A DNA stretch of 64,000 nucleotides from Erythroxylum novogranatense (GCA_029891385.1 CM057228.1:60147783-60211782), one strand, 5' to 3'. Shown: positions 36,801 to 49,387, numbered from the stretch's first letter. Notes: a model not told the origin generated them from the letters alone. Numbers and translations are program-made.

Positions 36801-37199
36801 AAGACCAAAGTAGCAAATTCAATCCAATTCAACCTAAAAAAATCATCAAAGTTTCAGGTCTCAAGGTTCGGATTACTGTTCCTACAGCACCTACAACTCA
36901 CTTTTCATGCCAAATTAAAAACCCTTAAAGCCATAATTGGACAAAACTTCCTTCATATGAAATCTTGCCATACTTCATAAGTTTAATTTAAATCAAACCT
37001 CAGTTCAATTGGACAACCATATCAACAGTTATGAGCCAAAATCTGAACCCTACACATAAGAAGATCAAAACTTTCCATTTTATTTATAAACATAAACATA
37101 CATTGTAGCATTACAGTACATAATCCACATATATACATTACCAACAACATCTAAGAGATTGTTACTCTTCATAAGACATTCTACATGAAGTGGAATGTT

Positions 37200-38247
37200 A
37201 AAATAAAATATCCCATTTAGACTCTATAGTGTTAGTTTATTAACTTTTGAGCCATTCTTGCTCCAAAACACAAGTATTAGACCTCTACTTGATCTGCTAA
37301 GGAGTTAGAACTCCTTTAAACCTGAAAAAACATTGCAAATTTGATGAATTTGCAAACTCAATGATTGAACCATCATCGATATGCTCACTCATATTAGCAC
37401 TCAATAACACATATATAGTCTAGTTTACCAAATATTTCATATAAATGAATAACTCACATCACATTACATACTTCATTGATTTCAGCTATTCAATATTTCA
37501 TCTCAATTAAAAGGCATGTTAATTCAATTAGTCAATATGGTACATCCATTCAACCATTTAATAAATAAGGATGTACATGCAAATGCACATGTAACTCTAC
37601 TTCATTTTTACTTTCTACTTCATTTTTACTTTGTTGTGACCGAGCGTCTAACTATCCCGTATCCATTATAGATACGGGCTCATTTTGTATATTTTTCTAT
37701 ACCCATTATAGATACTAGGCTCATTAATAACTGAGCTTGCGGCTCTTTATGGACATTTATGAGCTTTAAGCTCTTTTTCAATTGGGGTCACTTCGATCAT
37801 AACTCCTTTATCTATTCGTTCATTTCAACGTAATAAGATGCAACAATTCATATATAATGCATTCATTATTTCACATTCAATATATTCCAATCTTATATCA
37901 CATTCTTCGAATCTAAGTCCAAAATTCAACATTCAATTAAGAACACATATTTCCATATTCACATACATTTACATAACACTTCCAATATATTCTCGAATAT
38001 CAATCTCCTTAGACAATTGATGGTCCGAAATTATCACAATCATATGAGTAGCAATTCAATAACTGAATTTTAAACAAAGCAATTAGATTATGGTGGGAGA
38101 ACATTTAAGTTGATTCATAGTATACTTTAGAATAGCTATTGCCTTGATGATCTAGCAATTTCTAGATGTGGTCGATCAATTTGTGCTTCTATATCATGCA
38201 ATACACATATATTTATACATTACTATCTTGTTTAATCAAATGAATAT
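37200..38247 (-). repeat. LTR H, first part (up to the element F insertion)
   Basis: Begins, without a clear TG terminus, in sequence paralleling LTRs A and D: an acceptor-like CCTGAAAAAACATTGC near 37320, CCATCATCGATATGCTCAC, then a GAGCT-TTA-AGCTC hairpin at 37761-37773. From about 37806 onwards it is duplicated at 53003. The left limit is uncertain. Confidence 0.6.
38243..38247. repeat. Target-site duplication of element F (AATAT)
   Basis: AATAT precedes TGTTGGACCCCG at 38248 and recurs at 51939-51943 after GGGGTCCAACA. The unoccupied paralogue at about 53435 reads TTTAACCAAATGAATGCCCA, which confirms the site. Confidence 0.95.
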
Positions 38248-39186
38248 TGTTGGACCCCGAATTTTCTTTGGAAGCTAGAACTATTAAATGAGGAATTGTT
38301 GGCGATTCTTTATGTGTATAGAAAAGGAGAATTCTTGAATTTGAAATAAAGTAGAAAAGATTGATTGAATCAAGTGAGAGGATCGGTAAATAGAGTATGA
38401 GTTGGATATTTTACTGAATATGCTTCAGTAATTTGATGATATTTTGATCTATAGAGCTCAGAACGAATTGATTCTTGTTTCTAACTAAACTAGAGACATG
38501 GAGCTACAAGCTATCTGATGGAATCGAATTTCAATTCAGTTCTTGAGACTTTTAATTTATGGAGTGAAGTTTGGTATAGTGTACAGTTTCGGTTTAGTAA
38601 TAGTCTGAAAGTGTTTGAACCATAACTTTTGCTTTATTTATCCGAATCAGATAATTCTTGATTTGGATTAAAATAGAGAAATAGGGTTACAAATTGTCTG
38701 ATGAAATTGAGTTTTAATTCATTCTCTAAGAAAGTCAATTTTTGGGTGGAATTTAAGCATAGCATATTGTTTTAGCATAAGAACAGTTTGGAAATGTTTA
38801 GCCTATAACTTTCAAATTACTCAACGAAATTGAATGATTTTGATGTCATTAGAAAATTAAGACAACGAGGAACATTTCTCTAGAAGGAATTACAAGCGAA
38901 TTCCTTCAATTGCATGATTAGAAAAGGTGTTGATTTTCGAAAGGAGTTAAGCATGATTTAAATGAATTTTGAGGTTTTAATAGGGTATTTTTGTGGAATT
39001 AATTAGCATGTTAATGAGAGTTAATTATCATGTTAATTTCAGTAAGATCATAATGCATGGGTTGATTGAATTATTGTATTAAGGTGATAAGTTTGCATGA
39101 GGGGCAAAATTGGAAGACCACTTAAGCCATTTAAGTTGCAAGGCATATAAGTAAGGGCAAAATGGACATTGTTCAATCATTAATGG

Positions 39187-39195
39187 TATAAAAGG
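39187..39195 (+). promoter_or_regulatory. Putative TATA box of element F LTR
   Basis: TATAAAAGG lies about 45 bp upstream of a GA-rich, leader-like stretch and 240 bp upstream of the splice-donor-like AAG|GTAAGAATGG. Position and sequence fit a plant core promoter in the LTR. Confidence 0.6.
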
Positions 39196-39481
39196 GGGAA
39201 GAAATGAGTTATCTTTCATTTAGAAGAAGCAAAAATGTGAATTAGAAAGAGAGAGAAGAGAGAAGCACGAAAAAGAGAGAAAGAGGGGAGAAAAAGAGGA
39301 AAAGCTAGGGTTCTTCATTTCTTGGTTTTCTAGAGGGGTTTTGAAGTTGATGCAAGAAGGGAAAAGGAAGAAGAGGAAGAGAGCTCTCATTCAAGCCATC
39401 AAACTCTTCATTTGGAGAAGATTCAAGGTAAGAATGGATTTTGACCTTTGGATTTTTGAGATGGTTTTGGTTTTTATAGCT

Positions 39482-39486
39482 TAAGA
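39482..39486. repeat. Target-site duplication of element E (TAAGA)
   Basis: TAAGA precedes TGTTGGGACCCG at 39487 and recurs at 49208-49212 after GGGGTCCAACA. A perfect duplication around a 9.7-kb unit. Confidence 0.96.
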
Positions 39487-39499
39487 TGTTGGGACCCGA

Positions 39500-39800
39500 T
39501 CCGGGAATCGGATCCCAACCGGAAACAGAACGGAAAACAGAACAAAGTACAAAGCGGAAACAAAAGCTTCTTGCTCACCGAAGAACGGAAAATGGAATCG
39601 AATGGAAACGGAAATTTTGAAAAGCGAGAAACCGCTAATCGGAATACAAATCGCATTTGAGAACTCGGATTACGGATAACAAAACGGATAACAAAGCGAA
39701 AACCAATCGAATATAGCGAAGCGAAATAATCGAATACGAATCACAAAGCGGAACGAATAAGCGAAAGCGGGATCGAATCGAATGCAAATCGAATACGGAT
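39500..39800. repeat. CGAA/CGGA-rich purine tract near the LTR terminus
   Basis: About 300 bp of strongly strand-biased sequence built from variants of AATCGAATACGAA, GCGGAACGAATAAGCGAA and AACGGAAA, with few T residues. It recurs at 44705-45000 in the other LTR, which lacks one short GGATAACAAAAC unit. Confidence 0.8.
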
Positions 39801-42800
39801 AGAAAACAAAGTAAGCAAACAAATCAATTTAAACTGAAACACCTTCCGACATCCGTGAATAAGCAAAGAACAGGAAACAGAATCGCGTTGGAAACCCTAA
39901 GACGTCCCAAAATCAGGTATGAATTTTTTTTTTCCATACGAAGCAATATTTATCCATTTCATCATCCCACTCAAATCATAACAAATTTCTTTACATTTAT
40001 ACCAATCTCATAAATCCATCATTCATATATCTAAATCTTATTTTTCTTCATTTTCACTTTACTTTCTAACGAAATTTCGGCAGCATAACGGCTGCATTTA
40101 TCCTAACCCAAAAATTCCTGCAAAGGCAAATAAACACTTCTATAATCTCAACAGACCTCAGAATCATCGGACACTCCCGTCCGGAAATCCAAACACCAGA
40201 TAAACGCAAACCTAACATCTAAAACTTCCATAATTCTCAAATCAATCAATACCAAACTCATAATTCAATTTCATTTCAAAATTCATACACAATTTCATGT
40301 ACAAATTTCAAAACCATTCCCAATACTCAACTATATACACAAATCCATTTCTTTCAAACCTATCTTAAGCCATAAACATATCCATACTCAAATTTCAGAT
40401 TACTCAAATCTAACTCATGCAAATTACAAAAACATATAAGCGCCGAATTGGCGTCTTCACACTCTTTCATCCGATCTCCTCGAAACACGGAGATGGGGAT
40501 GAAAGGGGGTGACTTCGAAGCTCGTGGGTAACACATTTATAAACTGAATAATAAGCGAAATCAATTTTCATAAACTTTTGCCAAAAGGCTAAATTTTCAA
40601 ACTTTTCAACTTTCAAATATTTTTCTCAAACCCTTTTCAATATTTTCCAAACTTTTTATAACTCATTCTCTCAATTTTCAAAATTCTTAAATGTTCCATA
40701 ATCATGAATGCGAATGCAAACACATAATATTCAAATAACGAATCAAACATATAAAACATATCAAATGGCTTGGTTCGGTCCAAGCGAACGTCTTGCACAT
40801 TCCGCATAAGCGGTCACATGCGATCGTGAGCGAAACGTACTACACTTTCCCGCAAAGCGGTCCAGTGTAGCCGTGAAGGGAGTCCGAAATCGGAGCTCCG
40901 TGCCACTAGCGGGCAGCCGGGAGAAGGCTTAACAAATAGAGACAGCGCTGACTCACCATAGGACCTACCAAACCCACATAACACATATCGAAACGGAAAT
41001 TCAAAATGCCCGAAGGCACTTTCCAAAATTTTGCTTTTCTAACATTACTTCGTCAACTTAAAACAATCTCACAAAATTTGCACATATCATATAATTCAAT
41101 TAATTCAATCAATCAAGAATTGCAAAAATATGCATAATTATCCATGCGTACACAACAGATGCATTTTCAGAAATTTCTATCAGTATATCGAATCATAACA
41201 GTCGGAAATCATAATTTTTAAACCTTAAATCAAATCTTATTCTCAAACATTTTAAAAAACAATAATAGATCAAAATTCCAAACTTTTGCTTTCTAATTTT
41301 TTTAAAATTAGTATAAACTTACCAATCAAAATATAAATATGCTACCCACCTCGAAATGACGCTAGGAACTTGTTCCAAACTCCAATTTGATCCTTGCTTC
41401 TTTCCTTCTTTCAATAAAAAAAAACCTAAGCCATAATCACCCAAATTCACATCATAAATTTGCAAAATTTCCAAACTTAACTATCGGAAATTCATAATTA
41501 TCATATTTCCAAACTATTTCAATCTCCAATTTTGAAAATCCCCAATTTTCCAAATTGGCCTAAACCAATATACCCACATTCAATCTCATAAATAACTTAC
41601 TTTTCAAAATTGATGTTATAATTCATCAATTCATACTACTTTAAGATATCTGAACCATCAATTTCAAAATTCCCAAATATCAAAATTGGCCTAAACCATT
41701 TTATCCAAATTCAATATCATAAAATACAATTTCTTCAAAATTAACTTCACAATTCACAAATTCTTATCATTTACTATCAATCCACACCAAAATTTTACAA
41801 ATTCCTTAATCACAAAATTAAACCTAAACCTTAATCAAATTTTCATCCAAAATTAAACATAACCTAAAGCATTAATATCAAAACTAACATCATAAACCAC
41901 AAACCCAAATCCTTTTTCACAATTCTAAACTAAAAATTCATCAAAAACTCAAAGTTTAAATATTTCTCTTACCTTTTTTTCCTCTCTATTTTTGAAATTT
42001 CTTGGTTCTTGAGGAAGCTCCCATGCTCTTCCACCTTTTTCCTCTTGAAATCTACTCAAAAATCTCTAAGAAACAAGTAGAAAAATCGAAAATAAGCTTT
42101 CTCTCTCTTTTCTCCCTTTTTTTTCTCTCATCCGAAACTTCAATCTTCTTTTCTCTTCTTATTTTCCTCCTTTTCTCTAGAAAAATCGTGAAGCTCCTCT
42201 TTTAAAAATTTCCAGATCTTGTCTAAACGACAACACATCTTCAAATGGTGCCATGTCATTAAAAATGGCTAAAAAGACCAAAATGCCCTTGACTTGTTAC
42301 CTTATGCCATTCTCATATGCGGTTTGATTCGCACTATCAATTTGAAGAAATTTGTCCAAACTTCCTTCTAGAGAAATGTTCCTCTCAATCATACGAATCC
42401 AACGCCACTGACCGCTCTCAATTCGGATCACTACAACAAAAGTTATGCGCAAAACAGTTCGGGAATATCCGAATTCTAACACATTTCTCATGTACAATTA
42501 TTTCCGTCCCAAATTTCACATTCTTAATCCTAGTATTGAAACTCGATGTCTTCATAACAATTGTAGAATTATGTCTCTATTTTAATTCAAAACAAGAATC
42601 ACCTCATTTCGATTCCCAGATCAAAAGTTATGCTCAAAATACTCTCAGGTGTTCCTAATCCAAAAATTACACCCTAATCCGAACTTAAATTCAGAAATTA
42701 AAAGTCTTAGGGGCAAAATTGACATTTCATGTCTTCATATGATTTGTAGCCCCTTGTCTTATCTTTATTTCGCCTCAAGAATCACTTCAATCGGATCTCT

Positions 42801-43038
42801 ACAGATCTCGAATTTCACAAAACACTGAACTATGCTTGGAAAATTTCCTGACTCATTTTGATTAAATTAATCACCATTAATTTAATCTCAAAAATTCACA
42901 AATTTCTTATAAAATGAAATTCATTGTCTTAGGAATCCAACGCTTCAAGAATCAACTCAATCGGATATCAGACGAAAAAGTTATAAGCAAAAGAATGGAG
43001 TATGTTCATAAAATCACCTTTCTTAAACAAAAGAGAAA

Positions 43039-43166
43039 GTCGCGATCGTGCGTGTGCACGACCGCGATATCTGCATGGACCAGCGGAGTCACGATCCTGC
43101 GCGTGCACGATCGCGACAATGCGGTGAACTCACAGAGTCACGATCGTGCGTATGCACGACCGCGAC
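43039..43166. repeat. Palindrome array, TCGCGATCGTGC type (element E, 3' LTR)
   Basis: Three 30-bp imperfect hairpins start at 43039, 43088 and 43137, an exact 49-bp period. Each has TC(G/A)CGATC(G/C)TGC, a 4-nt loop (GTGT, GCGT or GTAT) and the complementary GCACGA(C/T)CGCGA. They follow the conserved module ending near AAAAGTTATAAGCAAAAG. Confidence 0.93.
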
Positions 43167-44035
43167 TTTCCAATGGACCTGCTATCGTCCCCTTTTTTTT
43201 TTTCCTTAAAACTTCCAAAATTCATATCTTTTGATTCCTAACTCCAAATTTAACAAACTTGGTCTCTATGGAAAGCTTAAAGGAAGCTCTACAACTTTCA
43301 TAAGAACTCCACAACTAATTCCATCTCTAAAATGATTAATTTTCTAGTCAAAGATTTCGTCCAAATTAATATTTCCTAAACCATAACTAAATTTTGAAAA
43401 TTCATATCTTTCTACTCCAAAACCCAATCATGTCACATTTTATATCGATGCGAAGATCAGAAAGTCACCTACAACTTTTATGAAGAACACGAAAATCAAT
43501 TTGACCTCTAAGGAAGTCAAGTTTTCCGGTCAAAGATTATGTCTTCTAATAATCATGCTAAAACTACAATATAAACTTGTAAAAATCATAACTTATTATT
43601 CCTTGATCGAAAAATTGCATACTTTATATCGAAATAAAGATAAAAACAAACCCTTCAATTTTCATGAAGAACATCAAAGCTCAATTAACCTCTAACTAGG
43701 TTAATTTCTCAGTCAAAGTTATACTTAAAGTCAAAAGTCAACCGTATCACACATAAACTTTGACTGAACATAACTTTTACTCCCGATATCAAAATATTGC
43801 AAACTTTATGGCTACAGAAAGCTCTTAACATAATCTACAAGTTTTTAAAAGACCATTTTATCAAATTTTGCCTAAATCAAAAGTCAACTCTCAAAGACCA
43901 AAAAGTCAACTATTTCACAATTTTTCATATTTTCACTCTTTCTTTCTTTATTTCATGATCTTCAACTTAATTTTAATCAACTCATCCACTTTTGAAATAT
44001 TTCTTATTTTTTTACTTCAAAATTGGGGTCCAATA

Positions 44036-44049
44036 TTTCTCCCCCTCTT
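44036..44049 (-). other. Polypurine tract of element E
   Basis: The minus strand reads AAGAGGGGGAGAAA directly before the 3' LTR. Confidence 0.88.
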
Positions 44050-44665
44050 AAAAGAATTTCGTCCTCGAAATTCATATTTGCTTAAACTCCAAGTAACTCA
44101 TTCTTGCATAAATTTCTTTTTAAACAAAGATCATCAAGCACTTTCTTACTAATTTCTTTCCAAAACTCATAATCAGTCACTCTTTTATCTAATTTACTCA
44201 TCACGCATATTCTCAATCTCTTCACAATTTTCATTTCCTTAAATCATATACCACTCATATCATATCAACTTACTATATTCATAACTTACTGTTTCTACAC
44301 TTCTGGACACAAGTCAATGGTCCAATTCGTAAGAAACCTTAGTATGATTCAATCATCGTTTAATCTGTCTCATTATGTCATCATTCTTTCATCTATATCA
44401 ATTCATCACAATTTATCAAGAAATTCTAATCTTAAGTTCCTCAACACACCCCGAAAATCGGTCATATTCTTAACACCCAAATCGAACCAATCACTTGAAT
44501 TCGTCAAATAGTCATACACATCAATTTCAAATTTCTAAAGACAATCATATTTCTTTTATCAAAATCAAATGATCACTTAGCATATCTTCAATAATTCAAC
44601 CTTATCCTCACACATTCTTATCAACTCCTTAGTCATACTCATACACCCAAGTAAGATCATATTAC

Positions 44666-44680
44666 TGGGCTCTGATACCA
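44666..44680 (-). other. Primer-binding site (initiator tRNA-Met) of element E
   Basis: The minus strand reads TGGTATCAGAGCCCA four bases from the 5' LTR. Confidence 0.93.
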
Positions 44681-44684
44681 TCTA

Positions 44685-47600
44685 TGTTGGGACCCGATCC
44701 GGAAATCGGATCCCAACCGAAAACAGAACGGAAAACGGAACAAAGTACAAAGCGGAGACAAAAGCTTCTTGCTCACCGAAGAACGGAAAATGGAATCGAA
44801 TGGAAACGAAAAAATTTGGCGAAATCGCTAATCGGAATACAAATCGCATTTGAGAACTCGGATTACGGATAACAAAGCGAAAACCAATCGAATATAGCGA
44901 AGCGAAATAATCGAATACGAATCACAAAGCGGAACGAATAAGCGAAAGCGGGATCGAATCGAATGCAAATCGAATACGGATAGAAAACAAAGTAAGCAAA
45001 CAAATCAATTTAAACTGAAACACCTTCCGACATCCGTGAATAAGCAAAGAACAGGAAACAGAATCGCGTTGGAAACCCTAAGACGTCCCAAAATCAGGTA
45101 TGAATTTTTTTTTTCCATACGAAGCAATATTTATCCATTTCATCATCCCACTCAAATCATAACAAATTTCTTTACATTTATACCAATCTCATAAATCCAT
45201 CATTCATATATCTAAATCTTATTTTTCTTCATTTTCACTTTACTTTCTAACGAAATTTCAGCAAAGATAACTATTTGCATTTATCCTAACCCAAAAATTC
45301 CTGCAAAGGCAAATAAACACTTCTATAATCTCAACAGACCTCAGAATCATCGGACACTCCCGTCCGGAAATCCAAACACCAGCAAAACGCAAACCTAACA
45401 TCTAAAACTTCCATAATTCTCAAATCAATCAATACCAAACTCGTAATTCAATTTCATTTCCAAATTCATACACAATTTCATGTACAAATTTCAAAACCAT
45501 TCCCAATACTCAACTATATACACAAATCCATTTCTTTCAAACCTATCTTAAGCCATAAACATATCCATACTCAAATTTCAGATTACTCAAATCTAACTCA
45601 TGCAAATTACAAAAACATATAACTGTCGGAATTGACGTCTTCACACTCTTTCATCCGATCTCCTGCTCGAAACCTGGAGATGGGGATGAAAGGGGGTGAG
45701 CTCGGAAGCTCGTGGGTAACACATTTATAAACTGAATAATAAGCGAAATCAATTTTCATAAACTTTTGCGAAAAGGCTAAATTTTCAAACTTTTCAACTT
45801 TCAAATATTTTTCTCAAACCCTTTTCAATATTTTCCAAACTTTTATAACTCATTCTCTCAATTTTCAAAATTCTTAAATGTTCCATAATCATGAATGCGA
45901 ATGCAAACACATAATATTCAAATAACGAATCAAACATATAAAACATATCAAATGGCTTGGTTCGGTCCAAGCGAAACGATTGCACATTCATAAGCGGTCA
46001 CATGCGATCGTGAACGAAACGTACTACACTTTCCCATAAGCGGTCCATTATAGCCGTGAAGGAGTCAATCGGAGCTCCATGCCACTAGCGGCAATAGGAG
46101 AAGGCTTAACAAATAGAGACAATGACTCACCATAGGACCTACCAAACCCACATAACACATATCGAAACGGAAATTCAAAATGCCCGAAGGCACTTTCCAA
46201 AATTTTGCTTTTCTAACATTACTTCGTCAACTTAAAACAATCTCACAAAATTTGCACATATCATATAATTCAATTAATTCAATCAATCAAGAATTGCAAA
46301 ATATGCATAATTATCCATGCATACACAACAGATGCATTTTCGAAATTTCTATCAAGATATCAAATCATAACAATTGAAATCATAATTTTAAACCTTAAAT
46401 CAAATCTTATTCTCAAACATTTTCAAAAACAATAATAGATCAAAATTCCAAACTTTTGCTTTCTAAATTTTTTTTAAAATTCGCATTAAGCTTACCAATC
46501 AAAATATAAATATGCTACCCACCTCGAAATGACGCTAGGAACTTGTTCCAAGCTTCAATTTGATCCTTGCTACTTTCCTTCTTTCAATTAAAAAAAACCT
46601 AAGCCATAATCACCCAAATTCACATCATAAATTTGCAAAATTCCCAAACTTAACTATCGGAAATTCATAATTATCATATTTCCAAGCTATTTCAATCTCC
46701 AATTTTGAAAATCCCCAATTTTTCAAATTGGCCTAAACCAATATACCCACATTCAATCTCATAAATAACTTACTTTTCAAAATTGATGTTATAATTCATC
46801 AATTCATACTACTTTAAGATATCTGAACCATCAATTTCAAAATTCCCAAATATCAAAATTGGCCTAAACCATTTTATCCAAATTCAATATCATAAAATAC
46901 AATTTCTTCAAAATTAACTTCACAATTCACAAATTCTTATCATTTACTATCAATCCACACCAAAATTTTACAAATTCCTTAATCACAAAATTAAACCTAA
47001 ACCTTAATCAAATTTCCATCCAAAATTAAACATAACCTAAAGCATTAATATCAAAACTAACATCATAAACCACAAACCCAAATCCTTTTTCACAATTCTA
47101 AACTAAAAATTCATCAAAAACTCAAAGTTTAAATGTTTCTCTTACCTTTTTTTCCTCTCTATTTTCGAAATTTCTTGGTTCTTGAGGAAGCTCCCATGCT
47201 CTTCCACCTTTTTCCTCTTGAAATCTACTCAAAAATCTCTAAGAAACAAGTAGAAAAATCGAAAATAAGCTTTCTCTCTCTTTTCTCCCTTTTTTTTCTC
47301 TCATCCGAAACTTCAATCTTCTTTTCTCTTCTTATTTTCCTTCTTTTCTCTAGAAAAATCGTGAAGCTCCTCTTTTAAAAATTTCCAGATCTTGTCTAAA
47401 CGGCAGCACATCATCAAATGGTGCCATGTCATTAAAAATGGCTAAAAAGACCAAAATGCCCTTGACTTGTTACCTTATGCCATTCTCATATGCGGTTTGA
47501 TTCGCACTATCAATTTGAAGAAATTTTTCCAAACTTCCTTATAGAGAAATGTTCCTCTCAATCATACGAATCCAACGCCACTGACCGCGCTCAATTCGGA

Positions 47601-49207
47601 TCACTACAGCAAAAGTTATACGCAAAACAGTTCGGGAATATCCAAATTCTAACACATTTCTCATGTACAATTATTTCCGTCCCAAATTTCACATTCTTAA
47701 TCCCAGTATTGAAACTCGATGTCTTCATAACAATTGTAGAATTATGTCTCTAGTTTAATTCAAAATAAGAATCACCTCATTTCGATTCCCAGATCAAAAG
47801 TTATGCTCAAAATACTCTCAGGTGTTCCTAATCCAAAAATTACACCCTAATCCGAACTTAAATTCAGAAATTAAAAGTCTTAGGGGCAAAATTGACATTT
47901 CATGTCTTCATATGATTTGTAGCCCCTTGTCTTATATTTATTTCGCCTCAAGAATCACTTCAATCGGATCTCTACAGATCCCGAATTTCACAAAACACTG
48001 AACTATGCTTGGAAAATTTCCCGACTCACTTTGATTAAATTAATCACCATTAATTGAATCTAAAAAATTCACAAATTTCTTACAAATGAAATTCATTGTC
48101 TTAGGAATCCAACGCTTCAAGAATCAACTCAATTGGATGTCGGACGAAAAAGTTATAAGCAAAAGAATGGAGTATGTTCATAAAATCACCTTTCTTAAAC
48201 AAAAGAGAAAGTCGCGATCGTGCGTGTGCACGACCGCGATATCCGCATGGACCAGCGGAGTCGCGATCCTGCGCGTGCACGATCGCGACAATGCGGTGAA
48301 CCCGCAGAGTCACGATCGTGCGTATGCACGACCGCGACTTTCCAATGGACCTGCTATCGTCCCCTTTTTTTTTTTCCTTAAAACTTCCAAAATTCATATC
48401 TTTTGATTCCTAACTCCACATTTAACAAACTTGGTCTCTATGGAAAGCTTAAAGGAAGCTCTACAACTTTCATAAGAACTCCACAACTAATTCCATCTCT
48501 AAAATGATTAATTTTCTAGTCAAAGATTTCGTCCAAATTAATATTTCCTAAACCATAACTAAAATTTGAAAATTCATATCTTTCTACTCCAAAACCCAAT
48601 CATGTCACATTTTATATCGATGCGAAGATCAGAAAGTCACCTACAACTTTTATGAAGAACACGAAAATCAATTTGACCTCTAAGGAAGTCAAGTTTTCCG
48701 GTCAAAGATTCTATCTGCTAATAATCATGCTAAAACTACAATATAAACTTGTAAAAATCATAACTTATTATTCCTTGATCGAAAAATTGCATACTTTATA
48801 TCGAAATAAAGATAAAAACAAACCCTTCAATTTTCATGAAGAACATCAAAGCTCAATTAACCTCTAACTAGGTTAATTTCTCAGTCAAAGTTATACTTAA
48901 AGTCAAAAGTCAATCCTATCACACATAAACTTTGACTGAACATAACTTTCACTCCTGATATCAAAATATTGCAAACTTTATGGCTTCAGAAAGCTCTTAA
49001 CATAATCTACAAGTTTTGAAAAGACCATTTTATCAAATTTTGCCTAAATCAAAAGTCAACTCTCAAAGACCAAAAAGTCAACTATTTCACAATTTTTCAT
49101 ATTTTCACTCTTTCTTTCTTTATTTCATGATCTTCAACTTAATTTCAATCAACTCATCCACTTTTGAAATATTTCTTATTTTTTTACTTCAAAATCGGGG
49201 TCCAACA
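44685..49207 (-). repeat. 5' LTR of element E
   Basis: Colinear with 39487-44035 and ending in the intact GGGGTCCAACA. Differences are mostly single bases plus scattered short indels concentrated at 45960-46110 and 46330-46380. A splice-acceptor-like CCATCTCCAG|GTTTCG is present on the minus strand near 45675; the other LTR has a changed version. Confidence 0.95.
48211..48338. repeat. Palindrome array, TCGCGATCGTGC type (element E, 5' LTR)
   Basis: Counterpart of 43039-43166 with units at 48211, 48260 and 48309, keeping the 49-bp period. Unit 2 keeps GTCGCGATC where the other LTR has GTCACGATC, a CpG-loss type difference. Confidence 0.93.
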
Positions 49208-49314
49208 TAAGAAATGTATGAGTCTAAGGATTCTAAGATCAATTTTTGTGATTATCTGTTATGGGTTTCTCAATTTGAACTCTTTTTGATTTGGGGATTT
49301 TTCCATGGATGAAG

Positions 49315-49387
49315 GAGATTAAGAGAGACAAGAGGAATCAAGATCAAGGGGAGGCAATTTGAGTCAAGTTTCAAGCAAGGAATTAAG
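49315..49387 (+). other. Exon-like conserved block in element F
   Basis: Purine-rich 73-nt block aligned by eye with 24768-24843 and 62719-62795, ending CAAGCAAGGAATTAAG|GTGGG. Its 3' splice-like site (GATGAAG|GAG) is weaker than in B and I. Confidence 0.35.

Larger units (their letters stand above)
34074..37100 (-). repeat. LTR D, related to element A LTRs
   Basis: Starts TGTAACACCCCACTCCCG and shares GGTGATATCCGAGTCCG and GAAACCATCATCGATGGTTC with LTR A. Minus-strand splice-acceptor-like TTTTTCAG lies near 34440. Hairpin-like repeats occupy 34800-34990 and degenerate subrepeats 35800-36800. The conserved module is present near 35670, but no palindrome cluster follows it, unlike the other families. 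The end of the LTR was not found; the right limit is approximate and a boundary with LTR H near 37100 is assumed. Confidence 0.6.
39487..44035 (-). repeat. 3' LTR of element E
   Basis: Starts TGTTGGGACCCGATCCGG and ends GGGGTCCAATA; the right copy ends CAACA, so the terminal CA has mutated here. The first 35 bp form an imperfect inverted repeat (GTTGGGACCCGAT with ATCGGATCCCAAC). It carries a CGAA/CGGA-rich purine stretch (39500-39800), mini-hairpins such as CCGC-ATAA-GCGG (about 40801), a three-unit palindrome array (43039-43166) and 180-bp-spaced subrepeats (about 43285, 43467, 43650, 43840). Confidence 0.95.
44036..44684 (-). other. 649-bp interior of element E
   Basis: The entire interior between the LTRs, pyrimidine-rich on the plus strand. 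It contains only the polypurine tract, a chromovirus-like tail and the primer site; small frames (64 codons at 44317) lack known motifs. Confidence 0.9.
39487..49207 (-). mobile_element. Element E: 9.7-kb non-autonomous element with giant LTRs and a 649-bp interior
   Basis: Two highly similar direct LTRs (4549 and 4523 bp) flank only 649 bp of interior. On the minus strand, a primer site TGGTATCAGAGCCCA follows the right (5') LTR and a polypurine tract precedes the left (3') LTR, so both cis signals for reverse transcription remain. No coding capacity is visible. It is the innermost and youngest unit of the nest, inserted in the putative first intron of element F's LTR. The tail NFEDEILLRGGE next to the polypurine tract points to descent from a chromovirus-like parent. 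Confidence 0.95.

Noticed and set aside
42914..43234. 106-codon frame present in both LTRs of element E (also 48086-48406)
   Set aside because: Its presence in both copies reflects LTR identity, not coding constraint; it crosses the palindrome array and has no known motif.
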